A stretch of 64,000 nucleotides of DNA from NCBI GenBank assembly GCA_039720395.1, contig CM077832.1:22345607-22409606 (forward strand), given 5' to 3'. This document shows positions 35,000 to 47,498 of the stretch, piece after piece. Under the pieces are notes generated by a model. It was not told where the DNA came from and searched no databases. It was given only the letters and a program-made list of their open reading frames with translations. The translations under genes were made by a program, and so were the position numbers. The stretch comes from Liquidambar formosana. Its lineage: Eukaryota > Streptophyta > Magnoliopsida > Saxifragales > Altingiaceae. Within the stretch, counting starts at the first letter, position 1, and every line of letters starts with the position of its first letter.

Positions 35000-35478
35000 C
35001 AGGGGCGGATGCAACCACTCAAATATAAAAAATAAAATAAAATGAATAAGTAATGTTATTTAAATTTACTTAAATGCTTTAATCCCATTGAGAAAAAAAT
35101 GGTTAATTTGATTAATTTTGGTTAAATTTACTAATGTACACTACTTTTGTAGATTATATAAAGTTGGGCTTAATTTGTAAATTGGTTTTTATGGCATGTT
35201 TTTTAATCTTATGTACTATTTTATCATTTCTATTCAGTTATGTCAATGTGTAGTCCTGTGACTTTCCCTCTTTTCCTATCTTGTTGAGACTTTGTCCCAC
35301 ATAGGGTAGATGGGGATAGGAGTGTTACGAATAATATATAAGGTTCCACGTTTCTAAAAGTCGCCTACGTATTTTAAAGTATAGCATGTCTATCGTTTTA
35401 TGTTATTTCACCACTTCTAGTCAACCATGCTGATATATGATCCTACGTTTTTTCTCTTCCTTATCTAACTCTTAGAAG

Positions 35479-35527
<49 letters not shown>

Positions 35528-36322
35528 AAATTAAGAAAATTTTTTGGATCTGCCTTGACTCCAAGGAGTTGCTATTTTTATATAAGATCTAGTAAATTTA
35601 GACATTGACTTGTTTAATTTTCTACAGAAGACTTTGACCCTTCGATCCATTCTTAAATTGTAACAAACACGTATTTGTCTTGTCTATATTTTGAATATGC
35701 ACCCATCAATCCATCATAGCTACTCTTATCTACCATCATTAATTATGCTCAAGCGATTCTAAAAATATATCATTTCGATTATTGAATCGTAACTCAAATG
35801 TATTTGTCTATATTCGAGTATGCATCCATCTTAGCTACTGTCATCTAGTCACATTATGATCAAGTGACCCTAGGATTAAATTGTACCTGTCTGTATTCAA
35901 GTATGTATCCATCTTAACTACTCTTATCTACCACCATTATGATCAAGTGACTCTAGCTACTCTTATCCACCACCCAAGCTACTCTTATGATCAAGTGACC
36001 CAAACTACTCTCATCTACCACCCATCAATTCATCATAGCTACTCTTATCTATCACCATTAATTATGCTTAAGCGATTCTAAAAATATATCTTTTTGATCC
36101 TTGAATTGTAACTCAAATGTATTTGTCTGTATTTAAGTATGCATCCATCTTAGCTACTGTCATTTACTACCATTATGATCAAGTGACCTAGCTAGGATTA
36201 AATCGTACCTGTCTGTATTTAAGTATGCATCCATCTTAGCTACTCTCATCTACCACCATTATGATCAAGTGACACTTTTTTAAAAATGCAACCACTGAGA
36301 AAATTTTCTGGATCCGCCCCTG
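35000..36322. mobile_element. hAT-like non-autonomous element with 8-bp target duplication
   Basis: Begins CAGGGGCGGATGCAACC and ends GGATCCGCCCCTG, so the terminal inverted repeat is CAGGGGCGGAT. CCCTTGTT is duplicated at 34992-34999 and 36323-36330. Unit 2 carries one CCCTTGTT at the matching place (about 39250) with nothing inserted, so the borders are confirmed by an empty site. An 8-bp duplication and CAGGGGCGGA ends fit hAT. The interior has a (TA)n run, a degenerate internal copy of the right end (about 35540), and a tandem array. No transposase. Confidence 0.93.
35690..36270. repeat. Tandem repeats inside the hAT-like element
   Basis: Four to five imperfect units of roughly 90-170 bp built from 'gtatgcatccatcttagctac', 'accattatgatcaagtgac' and 'tttgtctgtattcaagtatg'. 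Unit lengths vary through internal deletion. Confidence 0.8.
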
Positions 36323-36555
36323 CCCTTGTTTCCAACCCGCACGCACAAGTTGCTTGGGCTTGACCAGAGCAATGCATGCAATATGAGGAGTGGTCCAATT
36401 GCACCTTAGAATTTGGAGGTGTCACAATTTGACCACAATTGAATGGAAATCAACGCAACCAGTTTGCCACTCATTATAGCTAGGTGGTGACTGGTGATGG
36501 TGTCATGCAGGCCTGTAACAAAAAGGACAAAAGAAAAATGAGGGAAAAAAAAAAA

Positions 36556-36637
<82 letters not shown>
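36556..36637. repeat. Compound microsatellite (AC)n(AT)n(AG)n
   Basis: Three dinucleotide runs back to back. A shorter (AT)n(AG)n version sits in unit 2 at about 39456-39502. Confidence 0.95.
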
Positions 36638-36641
<4 letters not shown>

Positions 36642-36809
36642 ATGATCAGGTAAGCATGTATTGATATAACTTATATCAACACCTGTATTAAAGGGTTGTA
36701 TTTTGTGTATTGGTTCAATGTATCTCATATCCCACTAATGTATAAGGTACAACTCTCAATGCGGATATTAATATAAGTTATATTAATACATGCATACCTA
36801 ATCATCATC
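36638..36809. mobile_element. Hairpin MITE, family M2 (copy 1), 172 bp
   Basis: Left GATGATGATCAGGTAAGCATG and right CATGCATACCTAATCATCATC are inverted, with inner arms TGATATAACTTATATCAACA. The unit-2 copy at 39503-39674 is the same length. Longer relatives are at about 44690-45005 and 50698-50855. Confidence 0.85.
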
Positions 36810-37294
36810 TAATATATATATATATATAGAGACACACACATTTAGAGCCCCAAGGAAATGGAGTACCAAAAGAACCAAGGATACAAGGTTGACACTCGAC
36901 TAAAAGAACCCAACAAATGGGAAAAGAACAACTAAACAATAAAAATGGGGTCAGGGTTGCGTTGTAAATTGGGCAAATGAATTAACCATTCAAGTTTGGA
37001 CAAATGCATAAGTGAGAAATTTGATAGCTTTTGCATTTTTTTTTCTTTTTTTTCTTTTTTTTTTTTTTTTCAAAAAAAGACTAAGAAATAATAAAAAAAC
37101 AAATACAGTAGAGAAGACAAGGACCTCAAGCAAATAACAAAGGGAAACCATTCCCAAGAACTAGAGCTATCTTAGTTTTTGCTTTTATTATTTGAGGGGA
37201 ATCAAATAACGCCTCTGTGTACAATTTTTAATTCTTATACCTATTAATACAATTTTTTAGGATTTATATTTTGTTAAACTCATTGTTCGTTAAG

Positions 37295-37378
37295 ATATTA
37301 TTGGAAAGTTTTACATCTTATATCGATTAAATATCAAATTTAATATATTTTCATATACCTATTTGTTTAATAAAATAT
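37295..37378 (+). repeat. Old TRIM-family LTR fragment
   Basis: ATTGGAAAGTTTTACATC...ATCGATTAAATATCAAATT aligns with the 26426 TRIM LTR, allowing many transitions. It is duplicated in unit 2 at about 40174-40258. Confidence 0.6.
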
Positions 37379-38330
37379 TATTATTCACATGATAGGTTCA
37401 GATGTCCTTCTCACGCATGCTGTGATATATGTATGTCAAAATTTCTATCTTCGGGACTAAGTCCATTTAGGTTTGATGCATTGAATTGGCTAATGGTCTT
37501 TTCTTTCTAGTAAAAATTATAGATCATTTCCTTTCTTTAATATATATATTTGTTTACTTATTTATTTTTACAAATAAAAGTTGAAATTGGCAGCACCCAA
37601 TAGATGGAACAACTCTTCATTTTCGATTAAATTAATATTTCTTTAATATATATATTTGTTTATAGAGTAAAATATTTGATAGAAGACCCAAATTTGAATT
37701 TAAAAGTTAAAAGTATACATTTATAAAGACGAGGCATGATGGCATAGTCAAAAATGGAAATTTTTTATATTTTACAGCTATGATTTTGGGTTTTTATGAT
37801 AAGAAAATTTTCAATTTATAATCTAAGAAAGAAAATCACATCACCGAAGCCTTGTTGTCGTGATTCATGTCCACCGTGCCGACCCAAAATGAAAAAACAA
37901 AAAGAGAGAGAAAAATTAAGTCCAACAAAATAATGTGTTGTACTATATTGGAAAGTAACTTTTAACCAAAAATAACTTTTAACTCATTAAAATAGCTCTC
38001 TTGGGTTGGAGATGCTTTTAGATATTCAAAATGAAAATGACCTAGGCAAATTAGAATGTCGAAAAATGATTTGAATAGTTGGTTGTGGATATTGATATTG
38101 ATATTGATATTGATATTGACATTAATAGGTGGGTCTTGAGCTGGAGTCCTTGAAGGTCACACAGAGCCAAACATGGAATTTCTGGACTTTTGGTCTCATT
38201 ATACAGAAGTTCTAACCGACTCTTGGCTATTGGCTAGAAAATAGTACTTTGCAATAGCTGCCTATCGATGCAAGCATATCACAGCTGAGCAAGATCGGTC
38301 ATTGAACAACTTTTTTTTTTAGGGCCTTTA

Positions 38331-38711
38331 CTGGCATTGGCCTTAAAACTTGCTTTTCATCCCCCATTTGTTTTACATTTTAAGGTATTATGAAAAATAT
38401 AGAAGGTTTTCATAAAAACTGATTACATATTTTATTAGAAAACATTATTTTGGACAACTTTTTAGAAGAAAATTTTTCCAAAATTTATTGTTTAAGTAGA
38501 CTTTTTTGCCATTAATAGTTTTTGTTTCATAAATGATTTAAAGTCCACTTAAATGATAGATTATGGAAAATCTTTCTTTCAAAAAGTTGTTCAAAATAAT
38601 GTTTTCTAATAGACAAGACAATAAGTTTTTATGAAAACTTTACAAATTTTTTATAAAATCTTAACGTGTAAAATAAGTGGGGATGAAAAGCAAGTCTTTG
38701 GGTGTCGATCC
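38331..38711. mobile_element. Long hairpin MITE, family M1 (copy 3)
   Basis: Tandem-duplicated partner of the copy at 34110, differing by few bases. The left arm is AAACTTGCTTTTCATCCCCC. Confidence 0.85.
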
Positions 38712-39141
38712 AAACAAAGACATCAGGTAAAATAAAAAAAAGAAAGGGGGGGGGGGGGGGGGAGCGGAAGCTAAACAGTGGGTTTTTTCCATTGGGATTT
38801 GGCTTGTGATTTGGGAAGCTTCTCTAAATCTCTCGATTCCTTTGCCGTGACAATGCCGGCAATGTCGACAGTCAACGGCGACTGGCGATAAGATTTTCAA
38901 TCTTCTTTCTCTATATTGAAAAATAAATTGTAGAAAATATTGATTCAGACTTAGTAATAAATGATTTCTATTTTATGAAGAACCGCAGGACCTAGCTTCA
39001 ATAGGGTCCGTTCGTTTTTTTTTTTTTTTTTTTTTTTTTGGTAATTTTCAATTTCATGCTCAAATGTAAATTTTCCTTTATTTTGGTCGAATACTTACAT
39101 AGTTATGTATATGTAAGTTATAAATTAATTATAAACTCGTT

Positions 39142-39195
<54 letters not shown>

Positions 39196-39456
39196 TGTGT
39201 TTCTTAGTTTTTTTTATCCAACTCAAGTCAATTTCAAATCCTGACTCCCCCCTTGTTTCCAACCCGCACGCACAAGTTGCTTGGGCTTGACCAGAGCAAT
39301 GCATGCAATATGAGGAGTGGTCCAATTGCACCTTAGAATTTGGAGGTGTCACCATTTTACCAATTTGCCACTCATTATAGCTAGGTGGTGACTGGTGATT
39401 GGTGACGGTGTTATGCAGGCCTGCAACAAAAAAGACAAAAGAAAAATGAGGGAAAA

Positions 39457-39502
<46 letters not shown>

Positions 39503-39506
<4 letters not shown>

Positions 39507-39671
39507 ATGATCAGGTAAGCATGTACTGATATAACTTATATCAACACTTGTATTAAAGGGTTGTATTTCGTGTATTGGCCCAATGTATCTCATATCCCAC
39601 TAATGTATAAAGTACAACTCTCAATGCGGATATTAATATAAGTTATATCAACACATGCATACCTAATCATC

Positions 39672-39674
<3 letters not shown>
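39503..39674. mobile_element. Hairpin MITE, family M2 (copy 2)
   Basis: 172 bp, same ends as the copy at 36638. It is followed by (TA)n. Confidence 0.85.
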
Positions 39675-39721
<47 letters not shown>

Positions 39722-40379
39722 TTGAGGGCCCCGAGGAAATGGAGTACCAAAAGAACCAACGATACAAGGTTGACACTCGACTAAAAGAACCCAACAAATG
39801 GGAAAAGAACAACTAAACAATAAAAATGGGGTCAGGGTTGCGTTGTAAATTGGGCAGATGAATTAACCATTCAAGTTTGGACAAATGCATAAGTGAGAAA
39901 TTTGATAGCTTTTGCATTTTTTTTTTCTTTTTTCTTTTTTTTTTTTCGTAAAAAGACTAAGAAATAATAAAAAAACAAATACAGTAGAGAAGACAAGGAC
40001 CTCAAGCAAATAACAAAGGGAAACCATTCCCAAGAACTAGAGCTATCTTAGTTTTTGCTTTTATTATCTGAGGGGAATCAAATAACGCCTCTGTGTACAA
40101 TTTTTAGTTCTTATACCTATTAATACAATTTTTTAGGATTTATATTTTGTTAAACTCATTGTTCGTTAAGATATTATTGGAAAGTTTTACATCTTATATC
40201 AATTAAATATCAAATTTAATATATTTTCATATACCTATTTGTTTAATAAAATATTATTATTCATGTGATAGGTTCAGATGTCCTTCTCACGCATGCTGTG
40301 ATATATGTATGTCAAAATTTCTATCTTCGGGACTAAGTCCATTTAGGTTTGATGCATTAATTGGTATCATTTATTGTAT

Positions 40380-41010
40380 GTAGAAAATAGTTGGTTGTGG
40401 ATATTGATATTGATATTGACATTAATAGGTGGGTCTTTAGCTGGATTCCTTGAAGGTCACACAGAGCCAAACATGGAATTTCTGGACTTTTGGTCTCATT
40501 ATATAGAAGTCCTAACCGACTCTTGGCTGTTGGCTAGAAAATAGTACTCTGCAATACCTGCCGATCGATGCAAGCATATCACAGCTGGGCAAGATCGGTC
40601 CTTAATAGCAACGTGACTGTCCGAACCAATACATACAGCAACCTTGTTGGGCCCATTGGTGGTCCTATGTGAGATTTACTCCCCACATAACTCTATCATC
40701 ATGTTTTACTCTACCACAATGTACAAAGCCAAATTATTATAGAGTTACCCTACTAAGAGAGCGCCCTCATGCCTCCTCAAATGAGCCCTCCCCCATTTTT
40801 CACTTATTCACATTATTAATTTTAGCTAGCTTATTGATATTGTCCTCTGAAATGCAATTTGGATAAGTTGAGAGATTAAGACTCACAAGTTATTTATCTG
40901 TAATATAGTAAAAGCTATTTATTTGTAAGATGGGACCTATTTCCACACCCGGTCTGTTTTTGTTAATGTACACCTCTTCATGGGTCTTTGATAATCCACA
41001 CTTCTCCATT
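40380..41010. repeat. Dispersed repeat block R, copy A (empty of the MITE)
   Basis: Shares about 500 bp, from GATATTGATATTGACATTAA through GTTTTACTCTACCACAATGT to ATTAATTTTA, with blocks at 48960-49780 and 50870-51530. Here the site reads CATGCCTCC once (40768-40776) with no MITE. Confidence 0.85.
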
Positions 41011-41022
41011 TGTAAACTGTCA

Positions 41023-41184
41023 AACCTCTATTACTGCAGTGCTGCCAAAATTCACATAAAATGCCGAACTGGGTTCATTCAAATCAAGCCAAATTATACA
41101 TTCTGGTTCTTCTTTCCACAGATTGGATCCAACAGGTTTGGTATCATCACGAGGGATCTGATTGAGAATAAGTCGAAGTGGAGA
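41023..41184 (-). pseudogene. UGT85 internal fragment of a second subtype
   Basis: Minus-strand frame SPLRLILNQIPRDDTKPVGS, then NLWKEEPECIIWLDLNEPSS, then AFYVNFGS. This is the linker and start of the C-terminal nucleotide-binding domain of UGT85 glycosyltransferases. It carries the LLNQI spacer, whereas the other UGTs in this window have LLGRHMP/LLRHMP. Both ends run into unrelated repeat sequence, so it is an isolated scrap of about 54 codons. Confidence 0.8.
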
Positions 41185-42814
41185 CTTCTCTTTAATTATT
41201 TCTTTCTTCCGGAATTGTATAGTCCAACAAGCATATAGAAAGACAATGCCTACGCCTATTGGCTGGTGAACCACCATAGGAATAGAAATTAGGATCCAAC
41301 CATACTTTTTATTTTCCCACCCCTTCGGCCCTTCCTGTGAGTCATATCAGAACTCAAAAGCAACAACCGAGTCTGTTTCTAGGTGCACATAAAGTGGCCT
41401 TCACTTCTTGTACCATTTGTAATCCATAATTGGAGGACCAATGCTCTGCACTAAATTCGTGTGTGGGATGCATAACACCTCAGTCACAACTTCTGATGTA
41501 CATATTGGATTGAAGCTTTCAATGATAATTAATATCATATCATAATTCAGTAATGTATAGTTTATGAAATCCACACATGCTATACAACGGATTATATACG
41601 AAGAAGTCCGCAATAAACACAAAAATGTTAGCCAGTCGTTTGCACAGAAAAGTTACAGCTTCAGAGAGAAATCATCCATCATCCAAAAATCATATGATAT
41701 TAAATGAAGACACAACCACAGTACCATATGAATTTCATATATCTAATATATAACGAGAAGTATCGAGCTTGCCATTTTTCTAATAAACAACAAGTATATT
41801 AGTCACAAAAAGAGAATACAAAGAAATGAATTATCGAATATATATACACACACACAAAGGGCAAAGTCTGACCAAAATAAAAATAAAAGGTAACAAAAAA
41901 TTGCCTTTTATTGGTATTAATTTGAGAGGTATCACTAAAAGATACTTTCCCGAAGAACTGGAAAATATTTATGAAGATATATTATGCTACAGTGTCAAAC
42001 TTCGGGCTGGGCTTTGGGCTTCAACTAAAGGCCCAGGCCTAGCCCAAAAGTATTTGGTTTTGGCTCGAGCTCGGGTTTTTTCGGGCTTGTGCTGGGCTTT
42101 TTCCTTTAGGCTTCGGGCTAACAACGAGCCTTAAGTTTTTGATGAGGCCTAATCCTAACTAGGTTGGCACCCTGGAAACTCACTATCCACTTAATTAGGC
42201 TTGTTGAAAAGGCAGCTAACAAGCTTAATTCTAAATCTTATAAGCTCCCTTAATTTAATGTCTAAAATAAAATTTGATTAGTTAAAACAATATTTGGCTT
42301 GTCCATGCTCTAATTAAGTTTCCATATATAATAATTAATAGTATTTATTATTATTATTATTATTATTTTTTTACAGTTGATAGAACCTACCCTACCTTTA
42401 TATCGGCCCCTCCACATCAATTAATTGGCTTAAGTGGTTTCAATCTGATGGCTTCAAAAAGCAGCCCAGACAATTCTCCAATCCAGGCTAGGAGTTCTCT
42501 AATTTAAGTATAATATGCACATTATTTAAACTAAAGAAGACATTAAATTAGCCAACCTTTTATCATTGACAGATAAATTCATCACAACATAAATAATGCT
42601 GAGGTCTTTATTAGTTTTTTGTTTTTTTGGTAAGAAACAACTATATTAATAATATTAGTGATAGATATAATACGGCAAAACCCAACCAGAAATAACACTA
42701 AGGAACCACGGCCAAAAACCAAGACACCACAGTGGTCTTTATATTATTGCAACCGGTGGTTGTGACTTGTGACCACAGAAACACAAGAGCTACAGTTGGT
42801 TGCCCCAACTTGAT
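41185..42814. other. Intergenic. One unassigned coding-like patch
   Basis: On minus at about 41401-41560 the frame ESFNPICTSEVVTEVLCIPH reads like protein, but I cannot name it. A GGGCT-rich patch at about 42000-42130 looks like a transposon end. No intact gene. Confidence 0.4.
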
Positions 42815-43794
42815 TCACTCACTATAATTGAGAGCCTCCTTAATAAATTTGTCCAAGTTATTGTAGGAGGACCCTCCAATATCAGTGGCTTCTTCTGCTT
42901 TCTTCTTCTACACTTGAGCCTTGTTTCTCATCTGCTTTCCTTTTTCCCCTTCCATCATTTCCCTAACAAGAGCTTCAATTTCTTTGCGCTTTACATCTTG
43001 ATTAACCTCCATGCCATTCCCCCACACAGTGCATGCATATCGACAATTTGTTTATTGCTCAGTGAAAAATGGCCAACAAATCATAGGCACACCACCACTT
43101 ATACTTTCAATAGTAGAATTCCACCCGCAATAAGTTAAAAATGCCCCAACGGATGGGTGAGAGAGCACTAGATCTTGTGGACACCAATTTGCTAGCAATC
43201 GTCTATCTTTAGTCTCCTCCAAAAATTCATCGGCAAAAATGCCAAATCACCCATCACCACGTCGGGCCTGACAATCCACAAAAATGGGTGCTTGCTATTA
43301 GCTAGCCCCCATGCAAACTCTAGCAAGTGTTGGTCTGTCATTACCGTGATGCTACCATAATTCATGTACACAACCGAGTTGGGTTCTCTTTTGTCTAGCC
43401 ATTCGAGGCATTTTGAGTCTTCCTTCCATAAGCTCGATCGAAGTGACTTGAATGGGCAATCGGGCATGTGGCGCAAAAGCAAGGTAAGTGGGCCTACAGT
43501 GTAGATGTTGGGGAACTTGGACTTGATTGCCTCTAGCACATCTTGTTCAAGCTCGTCGAAGGTGTTGAAAATGATGGCTGAAGCTTTTAAGCAGTTTTGT
43601 GCTTCCCCTCCAAGGAAATTGAGCATGATGTCGTTGGGATCGGTGGTTCTGATAAAGCTTGGTATGTCCTTGAGCCGCATGTTAGGCATCTCTGGGATGT
43701 CCCAATCGATTAGTGAATCAATAGTGCCATTGTGATTAAAGCTTTCATCTGTGACACATGAAGGATGAAATTATGTTCTTAGATAAAGTTCCCC

Positions 43795-44250
43795 CCCCCC
43801 CCTTTTTTTGTTGGGAAATTGTTTTGTTATTATTTTTTAATCGCTTAAGGTGAAGATTAGTTTGGAACCTTTGGCGGTGTTTGTCCAAAATGTAATCAGG
43901 CATTTTTGGGATGGTGGTAAGGTAGCTAGTCTTCGAGGGGGTCAAGGCTTCTGGATTGGCTGGGGGTCTCTATATTTGTTGGGAACCTGATGTATTCAAT
44001 ATTGGTGTGCTCCGTTGGTTTTCTGCTCTTTTTGTTGGATAGGGTTTCTATTTTTCTCCTTATGGGTTTTTCTATTGGTTCTTTAGTAGCTTTTGCTTTG
44101 AGAGTTTTTTCTTTTGGGCTTTTGTGTTGGGTGCCCTGGGTGCCTCAACATGGGTTTTCTTGTTTATTATTTAGGTGTTTCTCTTCATGTATGGGCGATT
44201 TTCCCATCGTAATAAATTTAATTTCTTGCGGATCAAAAAATAAAAAATAA
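43795..44250 (+). mobile_element. 5'-truncated LINE tail in the UGT pseudogene intron
   Basis: T/G-rich 3'-UTR-like sequence ends AATAAATTTAATTTCTTGCG plus an A-rich tail. It resembles LINE ends at 60440-60655. A short AGATAAAGT / CTATAAAGT similarity flanks it and may be the target duplication. Confidence 0.55.
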
Positions 44251-44682
44251 AAAACCATCTATAAAGTCACTTCTTCTGTAAATCCTAAAATTTTATAATA
44301 TAGTCAGTCTCTACGGATCTGTAAAAGTGTTATTGTTCTTTTTTCATTTTTGTGTTGATATCAAAAGGATGCTTTGCATCTGACTAATCTAACAAAATCC
44401 GTTGAGGTGGTTTTGAGAGAAAATTGTGAGATTTGAACCTAAAGCCTTTAATTACTTGGTAAGATCGGTCTTAAGACCACTTAATCCATCCCTTAAGGTT
44501 ACATCATTCATAAGTTTCTTAGTTAAGATTAATCATATGCATATTTGATCCTAGTAACTGTTATTAAGTGATGTACCATCACAAGGAAAGAGATGAATTA
44601 TTCTTACATGTAGGAATAGAGACCTTGGATTTGTAGGGGGAAAAAAAATATAGATATATATATATAGATATATAGACGGTTA

Positions 44683-45005
44683 TGTTCCCATCTGCGCGTG
44701 TTGATATAAGTTATATCAGCATTTGCACCCCTTGCATTTGTCTAATGCACCTCATATCCCACTAATACACAAGGTACAACTCCCAAAGCAGGTGTTGATA
44801 TAAGTTATGTTCCCATCTGCACGTGTTGATATAAGTTATGTTCCCATTTGCACGTGTTAATATAAGTTATATCAGCATTATGCATTGGGGGTTGCACCCC
44901 TTACATTGGTCCAATGAATCTCATATCCCACTAATGTGCAAAGTACAACTCTCAATGCATGTGTTGATATAAATTATATCAGCACAAGCTTACCTGATCA
45001 TCATC
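44683..45005. mobile_element. Hairpin MITE, family M2 (copy 3, internally duplicated)
   Basis: GTGTTGATATAAGTTATATCA is repeated several times, and the right end is ACCTGATCATCATCC. It is longer than the 172-bp copies because of an internal duplication. Confidence 0.75.
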
Positions 45006-45089
45006 CCATATCTATATGGGAAGGGATCCGTTTACACCTAGTATAAAGCTTTTTACTCTTATATCCCTCAATATCTTTTTGTGAGAAAA

Positions 45090-45332
45090 TAATTTCGCCC
45101 ATCCAACCGTTGGATTAGGTTCTTTATTTATACACATTATGCATATCAAATTTCAAGTAAATCAGATATCGAGAAGTATGTCATTCATAAAGTGCCCCAA
45201 ATTATTATTTTTTTATTAAAAAAATATAAATTTATAGATTAAATGTTTTTTGATATCCGATTTATTTGAAATTTGACATGCATAATGTGTATGAATAAAA
45301 AATATAATCCAACGATTGGATTTGTGAAATTA
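45090..45332. mobile_element. Palindromic MITE, about 240 bp
   Basis: CCAACCGTTGGATTAGGTTC and ATATAATCCAACGATTGG are inverted, with arms including ACACATTATGCATATCAAAT / ATTTGACATGCATAATGTG. The centre is AT-rich. Confidence 0.75.
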
Positions 45333-46679
45333 ATATTGTTCACACATGCCCATTTCTACTGTAATTGGTTCAAAAGTGTCTTACTGTTTTGTAGGTAGGA
45401 TACCCATTTCTACTGTCCTTGCGTACATCAAATCTGTCCCAATAATCCTCTTGTCGGTCTGCTACACCAGGCCTAGGTTAATTTCTATCAAGTTGGTCCT
45501 CTAATCACTAAGTACTGGTTTTTCTTAATTATTGATCACACCAACACACACAAAAATAGGGATCAATAAACCAAAGAGACTGGCTCACAAGTCTCCATTG
45601 ATCTCATCAGCTCTGCCCCAACCCTCATCACTTTGATGATGTCCTCATCAATGACTGTCGTGCTTTAATATCTAGAGCTAGAGATGTAAAATTCAGTACC
45701 CTCTTAGAGAGGACATGCTGATTTCCTTGCTAGAGAAAGGACACAAAATTAGTTGTAATTTTCAAGTTCTTTTTTCTTCCCCTTGTGGGATTTGTATTTA
45801 TCTTTTTGAAGATCTGGTATTTCTACCATCAGAGCTAGCTGACTGCTTTGAATAAATATCCATTGAAAAGAAGAAGAAGAAGAAGTACCTTTGAATGGAA
45901 CAACGCCTCTTTCGATGAGTACACTAAACTGCAAGTATCCCATGAAGCCACAGGCCGAAGCAGTCCAGAACTGAACCTCTGGAATGCCCAATTCTTTGGC
46001 AGCATTTCTGCCAAAGCCCATAGCTCCATCCGATATCACGCATGTAACCGGTGGCACCTCCGATGAAGAATTCAGCTTAACTAGTAGCTCTTCAAATGGA
46101 ACCAAACAATTCTTACTAGTCGAATCGCATAGCGCCGACACATCTTGTGTGGCGTCTCAATCCGACGATGGTAACTCGTCCGGTATGGTTTCGAACCTGA
46201 AATCCTCCAAGCCCTTTACGGATCCGATCCTCTCGACCGAGGCAAGCATCTGTGGTTGAACTCAGTATTCATAAACGTAATATGAAAGCCTCTCTAGTGT
46301 ACAAACTTGGCTAGTTGCATCATAGGGTTCACGTGGCCTTGCGTTGGGTATGGAACACATACTGTATGAGGCTTTGTAATGGAAACTGAGCCCATATATT
46401 TTCCCTTTTTCCGACTACAAAGCAATGGAATGGAATTGTGATTTTATAAAGGCTAGCTTCTGAAGATTTCCCTACCTTTCTTTCGCTATTTATAGAGCAA
46501 ATGATTGAATCCTGACCCTCGGATTCGAATGTCAATGGGATGATACCAAGTATTTATCTTTCGTTAATCACTGTCCATCAATGAATCATCAATTTAGAAA
46601 TAAATTTTGACACAATTGTCTTCTATTTGATCAGACGGTTGAGATTGAAATGGTTCATATGAAGTAATTATTAAAAATT

Positions 46680-47498
46680 AGGGATTTTTGGCCATAGCTC
46701 CTAAGTACAAGAGTACTTTTACAATAAGCCCCAAATGAAAAATAGTTTTATAAAAACCCCTTTTGACCCTATAATGACAAAAATATCCCTGTTTTACAAT
46801 TTAAATCAAATTATCGTGCCATTTTTTCCCCACTTCCCCACGTTCTCTCCCTCTCTCCTGTGGTTCCATCACCTCCCATTTTTAGCCACCGCCGATCAAG
46901 CTACAAATTAATTTCGGCAACTATGAAGTGACTATCCGAATCACCACAATACTTGCTTGTTTCAGATTTGCAAACAACAGGCTAAGAGAAGAGAAAAAAG
47001 GGTCTTAATCTACCTTTTATTATGCTATCACTAGATTTGGTTTCTAAATTTGCAACAAATCATCTTCTCCTTCCCCCTTCTACTCGATCTACCTTCTCCA
47101 TCCAGCCATTGACAACCATGGTCAAGGTGAAAAGTTTACTGGTGTGTGCTTTGTTTATTTATTTATTATTTTTTTTAGCCATAGAAAAATTGCAAAAGTA
47201 AACTATGGTTCTCATCAAAGGTTTAGGAGTGAGGATGAAGATTGAAGGTTGTAAGAATTGAGTTGACTTATGGAGTTGAGTTGTTGTGGCTAAAACTCAA
47301 AAAAAAAAATGGATCTATTAGTCAAGGGAGATGAACACACTATTTGTATAGGGAAAGAGATAAGACAAATGATAATTTTTTGTGAGAGAAGTGTAATTCT
47401 GTTAGTTTGGTATCAAAATAGATTATGAGGTTAATGAATTTGTTTATGGGGCTATTGTTAAAAAACTCTTACAACTTGAGGCTATTGTCAAAAATCCC
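46680..47498. mobile_element. Foldback element, about 820 bp
   Basis: Left AGGGATTTTTGGCCATAGCTC is answered by right GGCTATTGTCAAAAATCCCT. The inner region has weaker pairing and no ORF. No clear target duplication, so the superfamily (MULE-like by end type) is tentative. Confidence 0.6.

Larger units (their letters stand above)
34085..38309. repeat. Tandem segmental duplication, unit 1
   Basis: Colinear with unit 2 (38310-40605) from the poly-T/AGGGCCTTTA start through hairpin MITE, poly-G run, (TA)n, compound microsatellite, MITE and TRIM-LTR relic to the AGCAAGATCGGTC end. Unit 1 is about 1.9 kb longer. It has a 1,323-bp hAT-like insertion plus target copy, and about 0.6 kb (about 37480-38080) that unit 2 lacks. 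Confidence 0.9.
38310..40605. repeat. Tandem segmental duplication, unit 2
   Basis: Second copy of the block at 34085-38309. It contains M1 hairpin (38331-38711), poly-G (about 38746-38762), (TA)n (39150-39190), a (TA)n(GA)n microsatellite, M2 MITE (39503-39674) and a TRIM-LTR relic. It keeps the pre-insertion state of the hAT-like site. Confidence 0.9.
42815..46395 (-). pseudogene. UGT85-type UDP-glycosyltransferase pseudogene, two exons
   Basis: Same exon structure as the intact UGT at 57857-60151. Exon 1 is 45889-46395 and exon 2 is 42815-43748, with GT-AG borders at the same point in the protein (PFK/DE). Exon 1 starts [20 protein letters not shown] and has a TAG after AKFVH, a frameshift after RSRGSDP, and a TGA after LPSSD. 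Exon 2 is open through [11 protein letters not shown], loses one base near 43228, then has in-frame stops inside WPFFTEQ (CAA TAA) and after NKAQV. The PSPG box survives as [20 protein letters not shown]. The 2.1-kb intron has taken in a LINE tail and two MITEs. With at least six lesions it cannot make enzyme. Confidence 0.93.

Noticed and set aside
41401..41622. 73-codon minus-strand frame with protein-like text
   Set aside because: I cannot connect it to UGT or any known domain, and it is not bounded by clear splice sites.
43990..44250. 86-codon hydrophobic ORF (possible small membrane protein)
   Set aside because: Lies in a T/G-rich LINE 3' tail ending in a poly-A, inside a pseudogene intron.
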